A stretch of 61,517 nucleotides of DNA from an uncultured Pelagibacteraceae bacterium (GCA_902632515.1 CACPDA010000004.1:1-61517); one strand, 5' to 3'; shown: positions 34,121 to 42,791, numbered from the stretch's first letter. Numbers and translations: made by a program. Notes: generated from the sequence alone by a model not told the origin.

Positions 34121-34790
34121 CAAGTTTTTTTGCTTTTTTAAATAAATTTACCATCATCTTTTTTGAAATAAGTTTAGTATTTACATTTCTTGGACTTGGA
34201 TGATAGCTCGATAATATAATTAAGCCATTAGGTAACATTTGTGTCTTACCATGTTTGAAAATAAATTTTTTTTTAATATTAAATTTTTGTTTATATAATT
34301 TTGTACAATTATCAAAAGCTACTTTCCCTAAAGCTACAATTACTCTAAGTTTTTTTAGAGATAATATTTCTTCATCAAAAAAATTTGAACAATTTGATAT
34401 TTCATTACTAAGTGGCTTATCTTCAGGAGGAACGCATTTAAGAATATTAGTGATATATGTAGAATCTAATTTTAAATTATCATTTAAATTTTTTGAAAAT
34501 GGTAAATTTGAAATTCCTACTTCATATAAGCATTTGAATAAAAAATCTCCTGATTTATCTCCAGTAAATGCTCTGCCGGTTCGCGTTCCACCATGCGCTG
34601 CAGGTGCAAGACCTATGATAGCTAATTTTGAGTTTAAATTTCCAAATCCTGGAACAGGTTTTCCCCAGTATACTTCGTTAATATTTTGTTTTCTTTTATT
34701 AGTGCTTACTTTATTAACAAATTTTACTAATCTTGGACATTTCTTACAGTTAACTATTGTTTTGTTTAAATTATTTAATCTAATGTACAT
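34110..34790 (-). CDS. Family 5 uracil-DNA glycosylase (UDGb-like)
   Basis: 226 residues. Cysteines at IVNCKKCPRLVKF and further CxnI...C residues (ILKCVPPE, ISNCSNFF) form the 4Fe-4S site of family 4/5 enzymes. Motif A is GLAPAAHGGTRTGRAFTGD, in which alanine replaces the catalytic acid/asparagine, the hallmark of family 5. Motif B is SSYHPSPRNVNT. The enzyme removes uracil and related deaminated bases from DNA. The ATG at 34790 is only two bases from the divergent phosphatase start, so its promoter must overlap that gene or the transcript must be leaderless. Confidence 0.88.
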   Translation of the reverse strand: MYIRLNNLNKTIVNCKKCPRLVKFVNKVSTNKRKQNINEVYWGKPVPGFGNLNSKLAIIGLAPAAHGGTRTGRAFTGDKSGDFLFKCLYEVGISNLPFSKNLNDNLKLDSTYITNILKCVPPEDKPLSNEISNCSNFFDEEILSLKKLRVIVALGKVAFDNCTKLYKQKFNIKKKFIFKHGKTQMLPNGLIILSSYHPSPRNVNTKLISKKMMVNLFKKAKKLAKF

Positions 34791-34792
34791 AA

Positions 34793-35350
34793 ATGAAATT
34801 TTTAAATATTCTTATAATCATATTTATATCTATAACTACATCTATTAAAGCAGATTCAAATAAAAATTTGATTAACCAACTTGAAGAGGGTGGTAAATTA
34901 ATATTTATTAGACATGCATATGCACCTGGAAGTGGAGATCCGGATAATTTCAATTTAAACGATTGTTCTACTCAAAGAAATTTAAGCAATGAAGGACGAA
35001 GACAAGCAAAATATATTGGAGAATTTTTTTTAAAAAATAAGATTAAAATAGATAAAGTTTTATCAAGCGAATGGTGTAGATGTAAAGAAACAGCAAAAAT
35101 TGCATTTCAAAATTTTTCTACAAAGAGTTTCTTAAATTCTTTTTACAGTTCTAAATATGCTAAAAATAAAGATAAACAAGTTAAAGAATTGAATAATTAT
35201 ATAAACAAATTAAAAATTGATAAAAATTTAATTTTAATAACTCATTATGTGTTGATATCTGAAGTTTTAAATTATGGCCCATCATCAGGTGAAATAGTTG
35301 TTTCTGACAAAAATTTTAATATTATAGGCACTATAGAAATAAATTATTAG
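34793..35350 (+). CDS. Secreted histidine phosphatase family protein
   Basis: 185 residues. A signal peptide (FLNILIIIFISITTSIKA) precedes the phosphohistidine motif FIRHAYAPGSGDPD; the usual RHG/RHGE is RHA here, as in several periplasmic members. Further catalytic residues appear in LSSEWCRCKETA and ITHYVLISE (second His). Likely a periplasmic phosphatase of branch 1 type, with substrate unknown. The N-terminal start is fixed by the signal peptide even though it lies two bases from the divergent UDG start. Confidence 0.82.
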   Translation: MKFLNILIIIFISITTSIKADSNKNLINQLEEGGKLIFIRHAYAPGSGDPDNFNLNDCSTQRNLSNEGRRQAKYIGEFFLKNKIKIDKVLSSEWCRCKETAKIAFQNFSTKSFLNSFYSSKYAKNKDKQVKELNNYINKLKIDKNLILITHYVLISEVLNYGPSSGEIVVSDKNFNIIGTIEINY

Positions 35351-35355
35351 ATATT

Positions 35356-35481
35356 ATGTCTTCAAAAAGAGCCATGAAACAGGCACAAAAACAAGCTTAT
35401 GCTAAACATAGGAGCAATATAACTAATAGTAGATTTGGAAGTAAAAGAAAAAATTTTATCAAAAATAAGAAAAAAAATTAA
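35356..35481 (+). CDS. Small, very basic protein (41 aa)
   Basis: A 41-codon ORF starting five bases after the phosphatase stop. The product starts MSSKRAMKQAQKQAYAKHRS and ends FGSKRKNFIKNKKKN, with about one third Lys/Arg and no acidic residue. It is composed like a ribosome- or RNA-associated peptide. No family was recognised. It is the second such protein in the window (compare 4930-5013), but the two do not align. Its stop is interlocked with the convergent gene at TTAA 35478-35481. Confidence 0.5.
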   Translation: MSSKRAMKQAQKQAYAKHRSNITNSRFGSKRKNFIKNKKKN

Positions 35482-35900
35482 CTCTCCTGGTCAAATTTTT
35501 CTATCTTTTCACACGTAGAAATTTTTGAAACACCTACCTCATCATTTAAAACAGTTTTTATATAAATTTCTTGTTTTCCTTTTTCAAATAAAATTTGTGT
35601 ATAAAATTGAGGATATCCATGTTTATGAGTTAAAATTTTTCCATCTTCTTCATATATATTTCTTATATAAGTATTTGATTTTTTAACACTTAAGTCTGTT
35701 AATCTATATTTTTGATATGTTTTTTCTTTATAAACATAATTTCGTGTCATTATTAATTCGTTAAGATTGAGGATGTATTCATTTTTTAAAAATTCATCTT
35801 GCTTGTCATCGCATGAACTCATAATTATTATTTCTGATTTCAAACTTTGAAAAGGTAGAATAATAAGAAAAAGAATAAAAAAGTATCTAATTTTTATCAT
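35478..35900 (-). CDS. Hypothetical secreted protein
   Basis: 140 residues from the ATG at 35900; a TTG four codons upstream is less likely. The N-terminus is a signal sequence (IKIRYFFILFLIILPFQSLKS) with cleavage near SEIIIMSSC. The mature part has CDDKQDEFLKNEYILNLN, beta strands around QKYRLTDLSVKKS and IYIKTVLNDEVGVSKIS, and a second cysteine near the C-terminus (STCEKIEKF), so a disulfide is possible. No family was recognised. The start overlaps the preceding small membrane gene by 14 bases. Confidence 0.6.
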   Translation of the reverse strand: MIKIRYFFILFLIILPFQSLKSEIIIMSSCDDKQDEFLKNEYILNLNELIMTRNYVYKEKTYQKYRLTDLSVKKSNTYIRNIYEEDGKILTHKHGYPQFYTQILFEKGKQEIYIKTVLNDEVGVSKISTCEKIEKFDQES

Positions 35901-36060
35901 TTTTTTCGGCAAAAAATATTCCTATCAAAAGAAGAGCTGTCCAACCTAAGCCTAAAAGACCTTTTAAAATACTTGTATCTGCGCTCCAAATTTTAAGAAC
36001 TAAAGCCCCAAATATAAGACCAATAATATAGATTATAATAACTATTGAAGTTTTACTCAT
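35887..36060 (-). CDS. Small two-helix membrane protein (57 aa)
   Basis: A 57-codon ORF from ATG at 36060. It has two hydrophobic helices, SIVIIIYIIGLIFGALVLKI and LLGLGWTALLLIGIFFA, joined by a short loop (WSADTSILK), with a charged EKNDKN tail. No family was recognised. It overlaps the DUF1289 gene upstream by four bases (ATGA) and the secreted protein gene downstream by 14 bases, which supports a real three-gene minus-strand operon. Confidence 0.6.
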   Translation of the reverse strand: MSKTSIVIIIYIIGLIFGALVLKIWSADTSILKGLLGLGWTALLLIGIFFAEKNDKN

Positions 36061-36305
36061 TTTTTCAAACCTTTTTTAAATAAAGAAATACCATTTTCAA
36101 TTTTATAAGTATATGACTCTTCAAAACTTTTTAATTGCCATCCTGTTAACCTTTTTTTTATAATTTCAATATTTTCTTTTTTCCAATCATCAGTTGTATC
36201 TTCAAGTTTCCAGATTTTTTTTTCATCATTATTTCGCCCACAACCATAACAATACCCTGTACTTGGATCAGTTTTACAAATACTTATACATGGTGAAATA
36301 ATCAT
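36057..36305 (-). CDS. DUF1289 domain protein
   Basis: 82 residues from the ATG at 36305, which directly precedes the family core ISPCISICKTDPSTGYCYGC with its four cysteines, followed by GRNNDEKKIWK. A longer frame exists upstream but runs through the tRNA-Leu gene on the other strand, so it was rejected. DUF1289 proteins are small probable zinc or iron binders of unknown role. The C-terminal part (TYKIENGISLFKKG) is an extension beyond the usual domain. Confidence 0.8.
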   Translation of the reverse strand: MIISPCISICKTDPSTGYCYGCGRNNDEKKIWKLEDTTDDWKKENIEIIKKRLTGWQLKSFEESYTYKIENGISLFKKGLKK

Positions 36306-36394
36306 ACTATTATTAATAGGTAAAATTAATATAATTTGCAACAATTGTCGTTGGACAAATAGTTTCAATAATATATAAACCTTTTTGAATTTGT

Positions 36395-36479
36395 GGGGCG
36401 ATGGCGGAATTGGTAGACGCGTCGGTCTTAGGAACCGATAGAGCAATCTGTGAAGGTTCGAGTCCTTTTCGCCCTACCA
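36395..36479 (+). tRNA. tRNA-Leu(TAG)
   Basis: Full cloverleaf of 85 bases including encoded CCA. Acceptor GGGGCGA pairs with TCGCCCT (one G-T pair at the end), the D-arm contains GGAATTGGTAGACGC, and the anticodon loop CTTAGGA is closed by TCGGT/ACCGA. The long variable arm and GGTTCGAGTCC T-arm are typical of leucine. Reads CUN-type codons beginning CUA. It lies 8 bases before the trigger factor gene. Confidence 0.96.
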
Positions 36480-36487
36480 TTTAAATT

Positions 36488-37921
36488 ATGAAAGTAACTG
36501 TAGAAAATAAAAAAGGGTTAAACAAAGATGTAAAAGTTTTTGTCGATAAAAAGACAATGAATAATTACATGAATGAAAAATATGAAGAGATTAAAAGTAC
36601 TGTTAATCTTAAAGGTTTTAGACCAGGTAAAGTACCAAGAGAAGTTTTAAAAAGGCAGTTTGGTAAAGCAGTTTTTGGAGAAGTTTTGGATAAAGTTTTA
36701 AAAGAAACCTCAACTAAAGCACTAGAGGAAAACAAAATTAAACCAGCAGGACAACCTAAATTAGATCTTAAAACTTACGGAGAAGACAAAGATTTAGAAT
36801 ATATTTTGTCAGTAACAGAACTTCCTAAAGTTGAATTAAAATCAATAGAGAATATTAAATTTGATGAATATTCAGTAAAGATAGATCAAGCAGAGACCGA
36901 TAAAAGAATTAAAGAAATTGCAAAAAATCAACCAAACTTCAAAGATGCTGCAGATAATGTAGCAGCAAAAGAAGGAGACTTAGTTATTTTTGATTATAAT
37001 GCAACAATCGACGAAAAAACTTTCAAAGGTGGCGAGGGAAAAAATACACAATTAACACTTGGTAAAGATTTATTTTTAAAAGGTTTTGATAAACAATTGG
37101 TTGGTGTAAAAAAAGGTGATGAAAAAATTGTAGAAGCTATACTTCCTGAAAACTTTCCAGAAAAAGAATTAATTAACAAAAAAGCAAAATTTAAATGTTT
37201 AATTTCAGCAATCAAAAATCCAGAAGAAGTAAAAATTGACGATCAGTTTGCCAAAAATTTAGGAGCTAAAGATTTAAATGATCTTAAGACTTTAATATCA
37301 AAACAGATTAATGATGAGTATAAAAATTCTTTAGATCGACTGACTAAAAATCAAATATTGAAAGAAATAGAAAAATTTAAAGTAAATGAGATACCAGAAA
37401 ATTTACTTGCAGAAGAGATAAAAATACTTTCTCAAGGTATGTCAGAAGAGGATGCAAAAAAAAGTAAAGGTAATTTTGAAGAAATTGCAAAAAAAAGAAT
37501 TAAAGTCGGCTTAATCTTAAATGAGTTTGGCGAACAAAACCAGATAAAAGTTACAGAGCAAGAACTTCAAATGGAAGTACAAAAACAAATACAAATGATG
37601 CCAGGTCAAGAAAAGATGGTTATGGATTTTTATAAAAAGAATCCTAATGCATTAGCTAGTTTAAGAGGTACCGTCTATGAAGAAAAAATCTTAAACGCTA
37701 TTAAACAAAAAGGTAAATCCTCTAAAAAAGAAATTACAAAAGATGAGGCTGAAAAAATTCTCAAAGAGTCTCAAAATCAACAGTTAAATACAAATAAAGA
37801 GGAAATCAAAAACAAACAAAAAAAGACCGAAACCAAAAAAACAAGTCCCAAAAAATCAGCCACAAAATCCTCAAAAGTTAAGACAGTAAAGAAAAAAGTA
37901 AAAAAAGTTAGCAAAAAGTAA
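36488..37921 (+). CDS. tig: Trigger factor
   Basis: 477 residues; E. coli trigger factor has 432. The N-terminal ribosome-binding domain contains the signature GFRPGKVPREVLKRQFG (about 41-57), the middle FKBP-type prolyl isomerase domain begins EGDLVIFDYNATID, and the C-terminal chaperone arms follow. From about residue 412 a lysine-rich tail (KKEITKDEAEKI, KKTETKKTSPKKSATK, VKTVKKKVKKVSKK) extends the protein in histone H1-like fashion. The role is co-translational folding at the exit tunnel. It is the first gene of the proteostasis set tig-clpP-clpX-lon. Confidence 0.96.
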   Translation: MKVTVENKKGLNKDVKVFVDKKTMNNYMNEKYEEIKSTVNLKGFRPGKVPREVLKRQFGKAVFGEVLDKVLKETSTKALEENKIKPAGQPKLDLKTYGEDKDLEYILSVTELPKVELKSIENIKFDEYSVKIDQAETDKRIKEIAKNQPNFKDAADNVAAKEGDLVIFDYNATIDEKTFKGGEGKNTQLTLGKDLFLKGFDKQLVGVKKGDEKIVEAILPENFPEKELINKKAKFKCLISAIKNPEEVKIDDQFAKNLGAKDLNDLKTLISKQINDEYKNSLDRLTKNQILKEIEKFKVNEIPENLLAEEIKILSQGMSEEDAKKSKGNFEEIAKKRIKVGLILNEFGEQNQIKVTEQELQMEVQKQIQMMPGQEKMVMDFYKKNPNALASLRGTVYEEKILNAIKQKGKSSKKEITKDEAEKILKESQNQQLNTNKEEIKNKQKKTETKKTSPKKSATKSSKVKTVKKKVKKVSKK

Positions 37922-37955
37922 TCTCAAGTTGTATAAGTAGAGCGAATCAACTTTT

Positions 37956-38567
37956 ATGATTAATAAATTATCTGAACATATGAGTAATCTTGTGCCAATG
38001 GTTGTAGAACAATCAAATAGAGGTGAAAGGGCATATGACATTTATTCAAGACTATTAAAAGAAAGAATAATTTTTTTAACAGGTCAGATTAATGATGGTG
38101 TTGCTTCTCTAGTTACTGCGCAATTATTATTTTTAGAAGCTGAAGATCCAAAAAAAGAAATTTATTTATATATAAATAGTCCAGGTGGTTTAGTCACATC
38201 AGGCTTAGGAATTTATGATACCATGCAATATATCAAACCTGATGTTTCAACTTTATGTATTGGGCAAGCAGCATCAATGGGATCTTTTTTGTTAGCAGCA
38301 GGAACAAAAGGTAAAAGATTTTCATTACCAAACTCAAGAATAATGGTACATCAGCCTTCAGCAGGATTTCAGGGACAAGCTACAGATATTGAGATCCATG
38401 CCAATGAGGTTTTGTCTTTAAAAAAGAGATTGAATGAAATCTATTCTAAACACACCGGTAAATCAGTTGATGAAATTAAAACTGCTCTTGAAAGAGACAA
38501 TTTTATGACTGCAGATGCAGCTAAATCTTTCGGACTTATAGACGAAGTAGTAGAGAAAAGATCTTAA
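37956..38567 (+). CDS. clpP: ATP-dependent Clp protease proteolytic subunit
   Basis: 203 residues with an intact Ser-His-Asp triad: Ser107 in [11 protein letters not shown], His132 in MVHQPSAG and Asp181 in ERDNFMTAD. The handle region [16 protein letters not shown] is typical. The protein forms a two-ring tetradecameric chamber fed by ClpX, which is encoded 89 bases downstream. A short N-terminal part before [20 protein letters not shown] would be the processed propeptide. Confidence 0.97.
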   Translation: MINKLSEHMSNLVPMVVEQSNRGERAYDIYSRLLKERIIFLTGQINDGVASLVTAQLLFLEAEDPKKEIYLYINSPGGLVTSGLGIYDTMQYIKPDVSTLCIGQAASMGSFLLAAGTKGKRFSLPNSRIMVHQPSAGFQGQATDIEIHANEVLSLKKRLNEIYSKHTGKSVDEIKTALERDNFMTADAAKSFGLIDEVVEKRS

Positions 38568-38656
38568 AATACCATATATTGAATTATTACTATTCCAAAC
38601 TTGATTAGTATGAGTCAATTATAATAAAGTATTTAAATTGATTCGTTTTAAATTTT

Positions 38657-39925
38657 ATGAGCACTAATAATAAAAATATTTTGTATTGTTCTTTTTGTGG
38701 CAAAAGCCAACACGAAGTTAGAAAATTAATTGCTGGTCCAACAGTGTTTATTTGTGATGAATGTGTTGAACTCTGTATGGATATAATAAAAGAGGAAAGT
38801 AAAGATACCTTTGTTAAGCACCAAGACGGACTACCATCTCCAAAAGAGATTTGTTCAGTTTTAGATGATTATGTAATTGGACAAGCACATGCGAAAAAAG
38901 TTTTATCAGTTGCAGTTCATAACCACTATAAAAGATTAAATTATGAAAATAAAACTAGTAAAAATGTTGAGCTTGCAAAATCAAATATACTTCTTGTAGG
39001 TCCTACAGGTTGTGGAAAAACCTTATTAGCTCAAACTCTTGCCAGAATACTTGACGTTCCATTTACAATGGCTGACGCAACAACATTAACAGAAGCTGGA
39101 TATGTTGGTGAGGACGTCGAAAATATTATTTTAAAATTATTACAAGCTGCAGATTATAATGTTGAAAAAGCGCAAAGAGGAATAGTATATATAGATGAGG
39201 TAGATAAGATTAGTAGAAAATCTGAGAACCCATCTATAACTAGAGATGTTTCTGGAGAAGGTGTTCAACAAGCTTTATTAAAAATTATGGAAGGAACAGT
39301 TGCTAGTGTTCCCCCTCAGGGTGGAAGAAAACATCCTCAACAAGAATTTCTTCAAGTCGATACAACTAATATTTTATTTATTTGTGGTGGAGCTTTTGCT
39401 GGTTTAGATAAAATTATATCTCAAAGAGACAAAGGAACTTCAATTGGTTTCGGAGCTGATGTAAAGAATACTCAAGATAAAAAAACTGGTGAATGGATGA
39501 AAGGTTTAGAACCAGAGGACTTATTAAAATATGGTTTAATACCAGAATTCATCGGCCGGCTTCCAATGATAGCTACTCTAGAAGACTTAGATGAAAAATC
39601 TTTAATTAAGATACTTCAAGAACCGAAGAATTCTCTAATCAAACAATATCAGGAATTATTTAAATTAGATGGTGCAAAACTAACTTTCAAAGATACAGCA
39701 TTAAAAGAAATTGCTCTTAAGGCAATAAGCAAAAAAACTGGGGCAAGAGGACTAAGATCAATTTTAGAAAATATTTTATTAAAAACCATGTATGATCTTC
39801 CAAGTCAAGAAAATATAGAAGAAGTTATTGTTGATGCCTCAGTCGTAAAAGGTCAATCTCAGCCAATTATAGTTCACTCAAAAACAGACAATAAATCTAA
39901 ATCTACCAAGACATCAGCGGCGTAA
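38657..39925 (+). CDS. clpX: ATP-dependent Clp protease ATPase subunit ClpX
   Basis: 422 residues. The N-terminal zinc-binding domain has CSFCGKSQ and CDECVELC (Cys11, 14, 33, 36). The AAA+ core has Walker A GPTGCGKT (115-122), the pore loop GYVGEDVE, Walker B VYIDEVDK and the RKH loop GGRKHPQQ. ClpX unfolds tagged or SsrA-marked substrates and passes them to ClpP. The C-terminal tail after VVKGQSQPI is short and serine/threonine/lysine rich. Confidence 0.97.
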   Translation: MSTNNKNILYCSFCGKSQHEVRKLIAGPTVFICDECVELCMDIIKEESKDTFVKHQDGLPSPKEICSVLDDYVIGQAHAKKVLSVAVHNHYKRLNYENKTSKNVELAKSNILLVGPTGCGKTLLAQTLARILDVPFTMADATTLTEAGYVGEDVENIILKLLQAADYNVEKAQRGIVYIDEVDKISRKSENPSITRDVSGEGVQQALLKIMEGTVASVPPQGGRKHPQQEFLQVDTTNILFICGGAFAGLDKIISQRDKGTSIGFGADVKNTQDKKTGEWMKGLEPEDLLKYGLIPEFIGRLPMIATLEDLDEKSLIKILQEPKNSLIKQYQELFKLDGAKLTFKDTALKEIALKAISKKTGARGLRSILENILLKTMYDLPSQENIEEVIVDASVVKGQSQPIIVHSKTDNKSKSTKTSAA

Positions 39926-39970
39926 TATCCTTAATAACTAATAAAAAGGTATTGCAATATAAATTATAAT

Positions 39971-39991
39971 ATCCATATTCATGATATGGAT
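39971..39991 (+). promoter_or_regulatory. Hairpin covering the lon start codon (candidate translational control element)
   Basis: ATCCATAT at 39971-39978 and ATATGGAT at 39984-39991 are perfect reverse complements around a five-base loop. The lon ATG (39986-39988) is in the 3' arm, so folding of the mRNA would hide the start codon. A weak AU-rich stem over the start of a heat-inducible protease resembles an RNA thermometer, but the effect depends on the transcription start; a TATAAT at 39965-39970, if used as a -10, would exclude the 5' arm from the mRNA. Confidence 0.4.
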
Positions 39992-42364
39992 GTAAAAATT
40001 TCATCACCACTTCTCCCTTTGAGAGATATTGTAGTCTTTCCAAGTATGGTAATCCCATTATTCGTTGGCAGAGATAAATCAATTTCCGCTCTAAACGAAG
40101 TGATGAAAAAAGATAAAAAAATAATACTAGTCACTCAAAAAAATTCTGAAATTGATGATCCAAAAAAAACAGATATTTTTATGTATGGTTGTGAAGGAAG
40201 CATACTTCAACTTCTCAAATTACCGGATGGAACAGTTAAAGTTTTAGTTGAAGGTATCAAAAGAGTAAAAATTGTAGATATTAAAGACAATGAAAAATTC
40301 ATTCTGTGTGACTATACTCCATTTAATGATGTTACTAATGAAGGTGAAGATTTATATCCTTTAGCAGTAACAGCTCTAAGAAGATTAGAAAAACTAACCT
40401 CTATAAATAAAAAAATTTCTAGTGAAACAATAAATAGCATTAAACAGTTAAAAGATCCTTCTCAAATAGCAGATAATATCGCATCCCACATCACTGCAAC
40501 AATATCTGAGAAACAACAAATATTTGAAACGGTAGATGTTAAAAAAAGATTAAACGCAATTATTAAGATAATGGAAAATGAAACAAGTATTATTGGTGTT
40601 GAAAAAAGAATTAGAGGAAGAGTTAAAACTCAAATGGAAAAAACTCAAAGAGAATATTACTTAAACGAACAACTTAAGGCTATTCAAAAAGAATTAGGTG
40701 AAATTGAAGATGGTAAGGACGAAAGTACAAGTTTAAATAAAGCAATTCTCAAGGCAAAAATGCCCAAAGAAGTCGAAAAAAAATGTTTACAAGAATTAAA
40801 AAAATTAAAAAATATGAGTCCAATGTCTGCTGAAGCCACAGTAGTTAGAAATTATCTTGATTGGATGACTGAACTTCCTTGGTTTAAAAAAAGCGCTGTT
40901 GATATTGATTTAAAAAAAGCTTTAGAAGTTCTTGATAAAGATCACTTTGGACTTGAAAAAGTAAAAGAAAGAATAATTGAGTTTTTAGCTGTCCAAAAAA
41001 GAATGGAAAAAATAAAAGGACCAATTTTATGTTTAGTTGGACCTCCCGGTGTAGGAAAAACATCTTTAGGTAAGTCTATTGCGAAAGCTACAAATAGAGA
41101 ATTTGTGAGAATGTCTGTTGGTGGGATGAGAGATGAAGCAGAGATTAGAGGTCATAGAAGAACTTACATTGGATCTCTACCAGGAAAAATAATTCAGATG
41201 ATGAAAAAAGCTGGAACTAAAAATCCATTAATCTTATTAGATGAAATTGATAAAATAGGAAATGATTATAGAGGTGATCCCTCTTCTGCTCTTTTAGAGG
41301 CTTTAGACCCTGAACAGAATACATCTTTTAATGATCATTATCTTGAAGTTGATTATGATTTATCTGATGTAATGTTCGTAACAACAGCTAACACCTTAAA
41401 TATTCTTCCGCCCCTATTGGATAGAATGGAAGTTATAAGACTAGCTGGTTATACAGAAGATGAAAAAATAAATATAGCCAATAAATACTTATTGCCAAAA
41501 CAAATTAAAGATAACGGTGTTAAAGAAAAAGAGATGAATTTAGAAAATGATATCATTAAAGAAATCATTAGAAGTTACACTAAGGAGTCTGGTGTTAGGA
41601 ATTTAGAGAGAGAAATTTCTAAAGTAGCTAGAAAAGTTGTAAAGAAAGTTGTTTCTGGAGAAGAAAAAGAAGTCAAAATTAATAAAGAAAATTTATCTGA
41701 TTTTTTAGGAGTACCTAAATATAAATCAGGTGAATTAGAAAATGAAAATAGAGTCGGAATAGTTACAGGTTTAGCTTGGACAGAATATGGTGGAGAGATA
41801 TTAAAGATTGAAACAGCGACTATGCCAGGTAAAGGAAGAATGCAAATTACTGGTAAACTTGGGGATGTAATGCAAGAGTCTGTTAAAGCAGCAAAGTCTT
41901 TTGTTAGATCAAAATGCCTAGAGTATGGAATTATTCCCCCTTTATTCGAAAAGAAAGATTTCCATATTCACGTTCCAGAAGGCGCAACTCCTAAAGATGG
42001 CCCATCAGCAGGCATAGGAATGGTGACATCAATAGTTTCTTCGATAACAAATATTCCTGTAAAAAGAGATGTTGCGATGACTGGTGAAGTTACCTTAACT
42101 GGTCAAGTTTTACCTATTGGTGGATTAAAAGAAAAATTAATTGCAGCTCATAGAGCTGGAATAAAAGAAGTTTTAATTCCAAAAGAGAATGAAAAAGATT
42201 TAGTTGATATGCCAAAAAAAATAATTGATGAGATTAAGATTACACCAGTAGAATATGCTGATGAGGCTTTAAAAATTGCTTTAACTAAAGAACTTAAAAA
42301 GACCGAATGGGTAGAAGTTGATATTTCAAAAAAAGAAGATAAATCTCAAGCAAGTATTCAATAA
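39986..42364 (+). CDS. lon: ATP-dependent protease La (Lon)
   Basis: 792 residues. The N-terminal LON substrate-binding domain begins LPLLPLRDIVVFPSMVIPLF (approximately; PLRDIVVFP is the core). The AAA+ domain has Walker A GPPGVGKT (352-359) and Walker B ILLDEIDK. The protease domain has the catalytic dyad Ser674 in KDGPSAG and Lys717 in GGLKEKLIAAHRAG, 43 residues apart as in E. coli Lon. It degrades misfolded and regulatory proteins. A hairpin may cover its start codon. Two tRNA genes follow. Confidence 0.97.
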   Translation: MDVKISSPLLPLRDIVVFPSMVIPLFVGRDKSISALNEVMKKDKKIILVTQKNSEIDDPKKTDIFMYGCEGSILQLLKLPDGTVKVLVEGIKRVKIVDIKDNEKFILCDYTPFNDVTNEGEDLYPLAVTALRRLEKLTSINKKISSETINSIKQLKDPSQIADNIASHITATISEKQQIFETVDVKKRLNAIIKIMENETSIIGVEKRIRGRVKTQMEKTQREYYLNEQLKAIQKELGEIEDGKDESTSLNKAILKAKMPKEVEKKCLQELKKLKNMSPMSAEATVVRNYLDWMTELPWFKKSAVDIDLKKALEVLDKDHFGLEKVKERIIEFLAVQKRMEKIKGPILCLVGPPGVGKTSLGKSIAKATNREFVRMSVGGMRDEAEIRGHRRTYIGSLPGKIIQMMKKAGTKNPLILLDEIDKIGNDYRGDPSSALLEALDPEQNTSFNDHYLEVDYDLSDVMFVTTANTLNILPPLLDRMEVIRLAGYTEDEKINIANKYLLPKQIKDNGVKEKEMNLENDIIKEIIRSYTKESGVRNLEREISKVARKVVKKVVSGEEKEVKINKENLSDFLGVPKYKSGELENENRVGIVTGLAWTEYGGEILKIETATMPGKGRMQITGKLGDVMQESVKAAKSFVRSKCLEYGIIPPLFEKKDFHIHVPEGATPKDGPSAGIGMVTSIVSSITNIPVKRDVAMTGEVTLTGQVLPIGGLKEKLIAAHRAGIKEVLIPKENEKDLVDMPKKIIDEIKITPVEYADEALKIALTKELKKTEWVEVDISKKEDKSQASIQ

Positions 42365-42414
42365 TAATCAATTTACATTTTTCAAACCTTGATGTATTAG
42401 TAATCATCATTTTG

Positions 42415-42490
42415 GGGCGGTTAGCTCAGTTGGTAGAGCATCTCGTTTACACCGAGGGGGTCAAAGGTTCGAGTCCTTTACTGCCCACCA
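42415..42490 (+). tRNA. tRNA-Val(TAC)
   Basis: 76 bases including CCA. Acceptor GGGCGGT pairs with ACTGCCC (one G-T pair). The D-arm is TAGCTCAGTTGGTAGAGCA, the anticodon loop TTTACAC is closed by TCTCG/CGAGG, and the T-arm is AAAGGTTCGAGTCCTTT. Anticodon TAC reads valine codons. It is 50 bases after lon. Confidence 0.95.
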
Positions 42491-42505
42491 AAATGTATCA
42501 TATGT

Positions 42506-42582
42506 GGGGGTGTAGCTCAGTTGGTTAGAGCGATCGCCTGTCACGCGATAGGTCGAGGGTTCGAGTCCCTTCACTCCCGCCA
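42506..42582 (+). tRNA. tRNA-Asp(GTC)
   Basis: 77 bases including CCA. Acceptor GGGGGTG pairs with CACTCCC (one G-T pair), discriminator G. The D-arm is TAGCTCAGTTGGTTAGAGCG, the anticodon loop CTGTCAC is closed by ATCGC/GCGAT, and the T-arm is GAGGGTTCGAGTCCCTT. Anticodon GTC reads aspartate codons. It is 15 bases after tRNA-Val. Confidence 0.96.
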
Positions 42583-42791
42583 CTTAATGATAACGATTCT
42601 CAAAATTATGATTGAGTTAATAAATAAGCCAAAAAATACGTGACCAATTTGCACTATAAATAAGTTTAAAAACAACTATATAAACTGTTTATTTAGCTGT
42701 GATATTTAAACTTTAATTTTATAAAAAAAACAACTATAGTATGAATCTTATCGGAATTTTCTTATTCAAAGATTAATATATAACTAACAAT

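Noticed and set aside
34255..34848. 197-residue plus-strand ORF opposite the uracil-DNA glycosylase
   Set aside because: It is antisense to clear UDG motifs and its product has no recognisable family pattern.
36306..36446. Longer N-terminus for the DUF1289 protein
   Set aside because: It would be encoded by the strand opposite tRNA-Leu and has no family counterpart; the ATG at 36305 directly precedes the conserved cysteines.
37926..37953. Inverted repeat AAGTTG/CAACTT before clpP
   Set aside because: Six-base arms with a 16-base loop and no T tract; likely chance in AT-rich DNA.
42583..42791. The longest gene-free gap, before nuoA, containing imperfect repeats AAATAAGTTTA and TAAACTGTTTATTT
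   Set aside because: The arms pair only with a three-base bulge and the area is A/T rich. No ORF, RNA or riboswitch fold could be supported; it presumably holds the nuo promoter.
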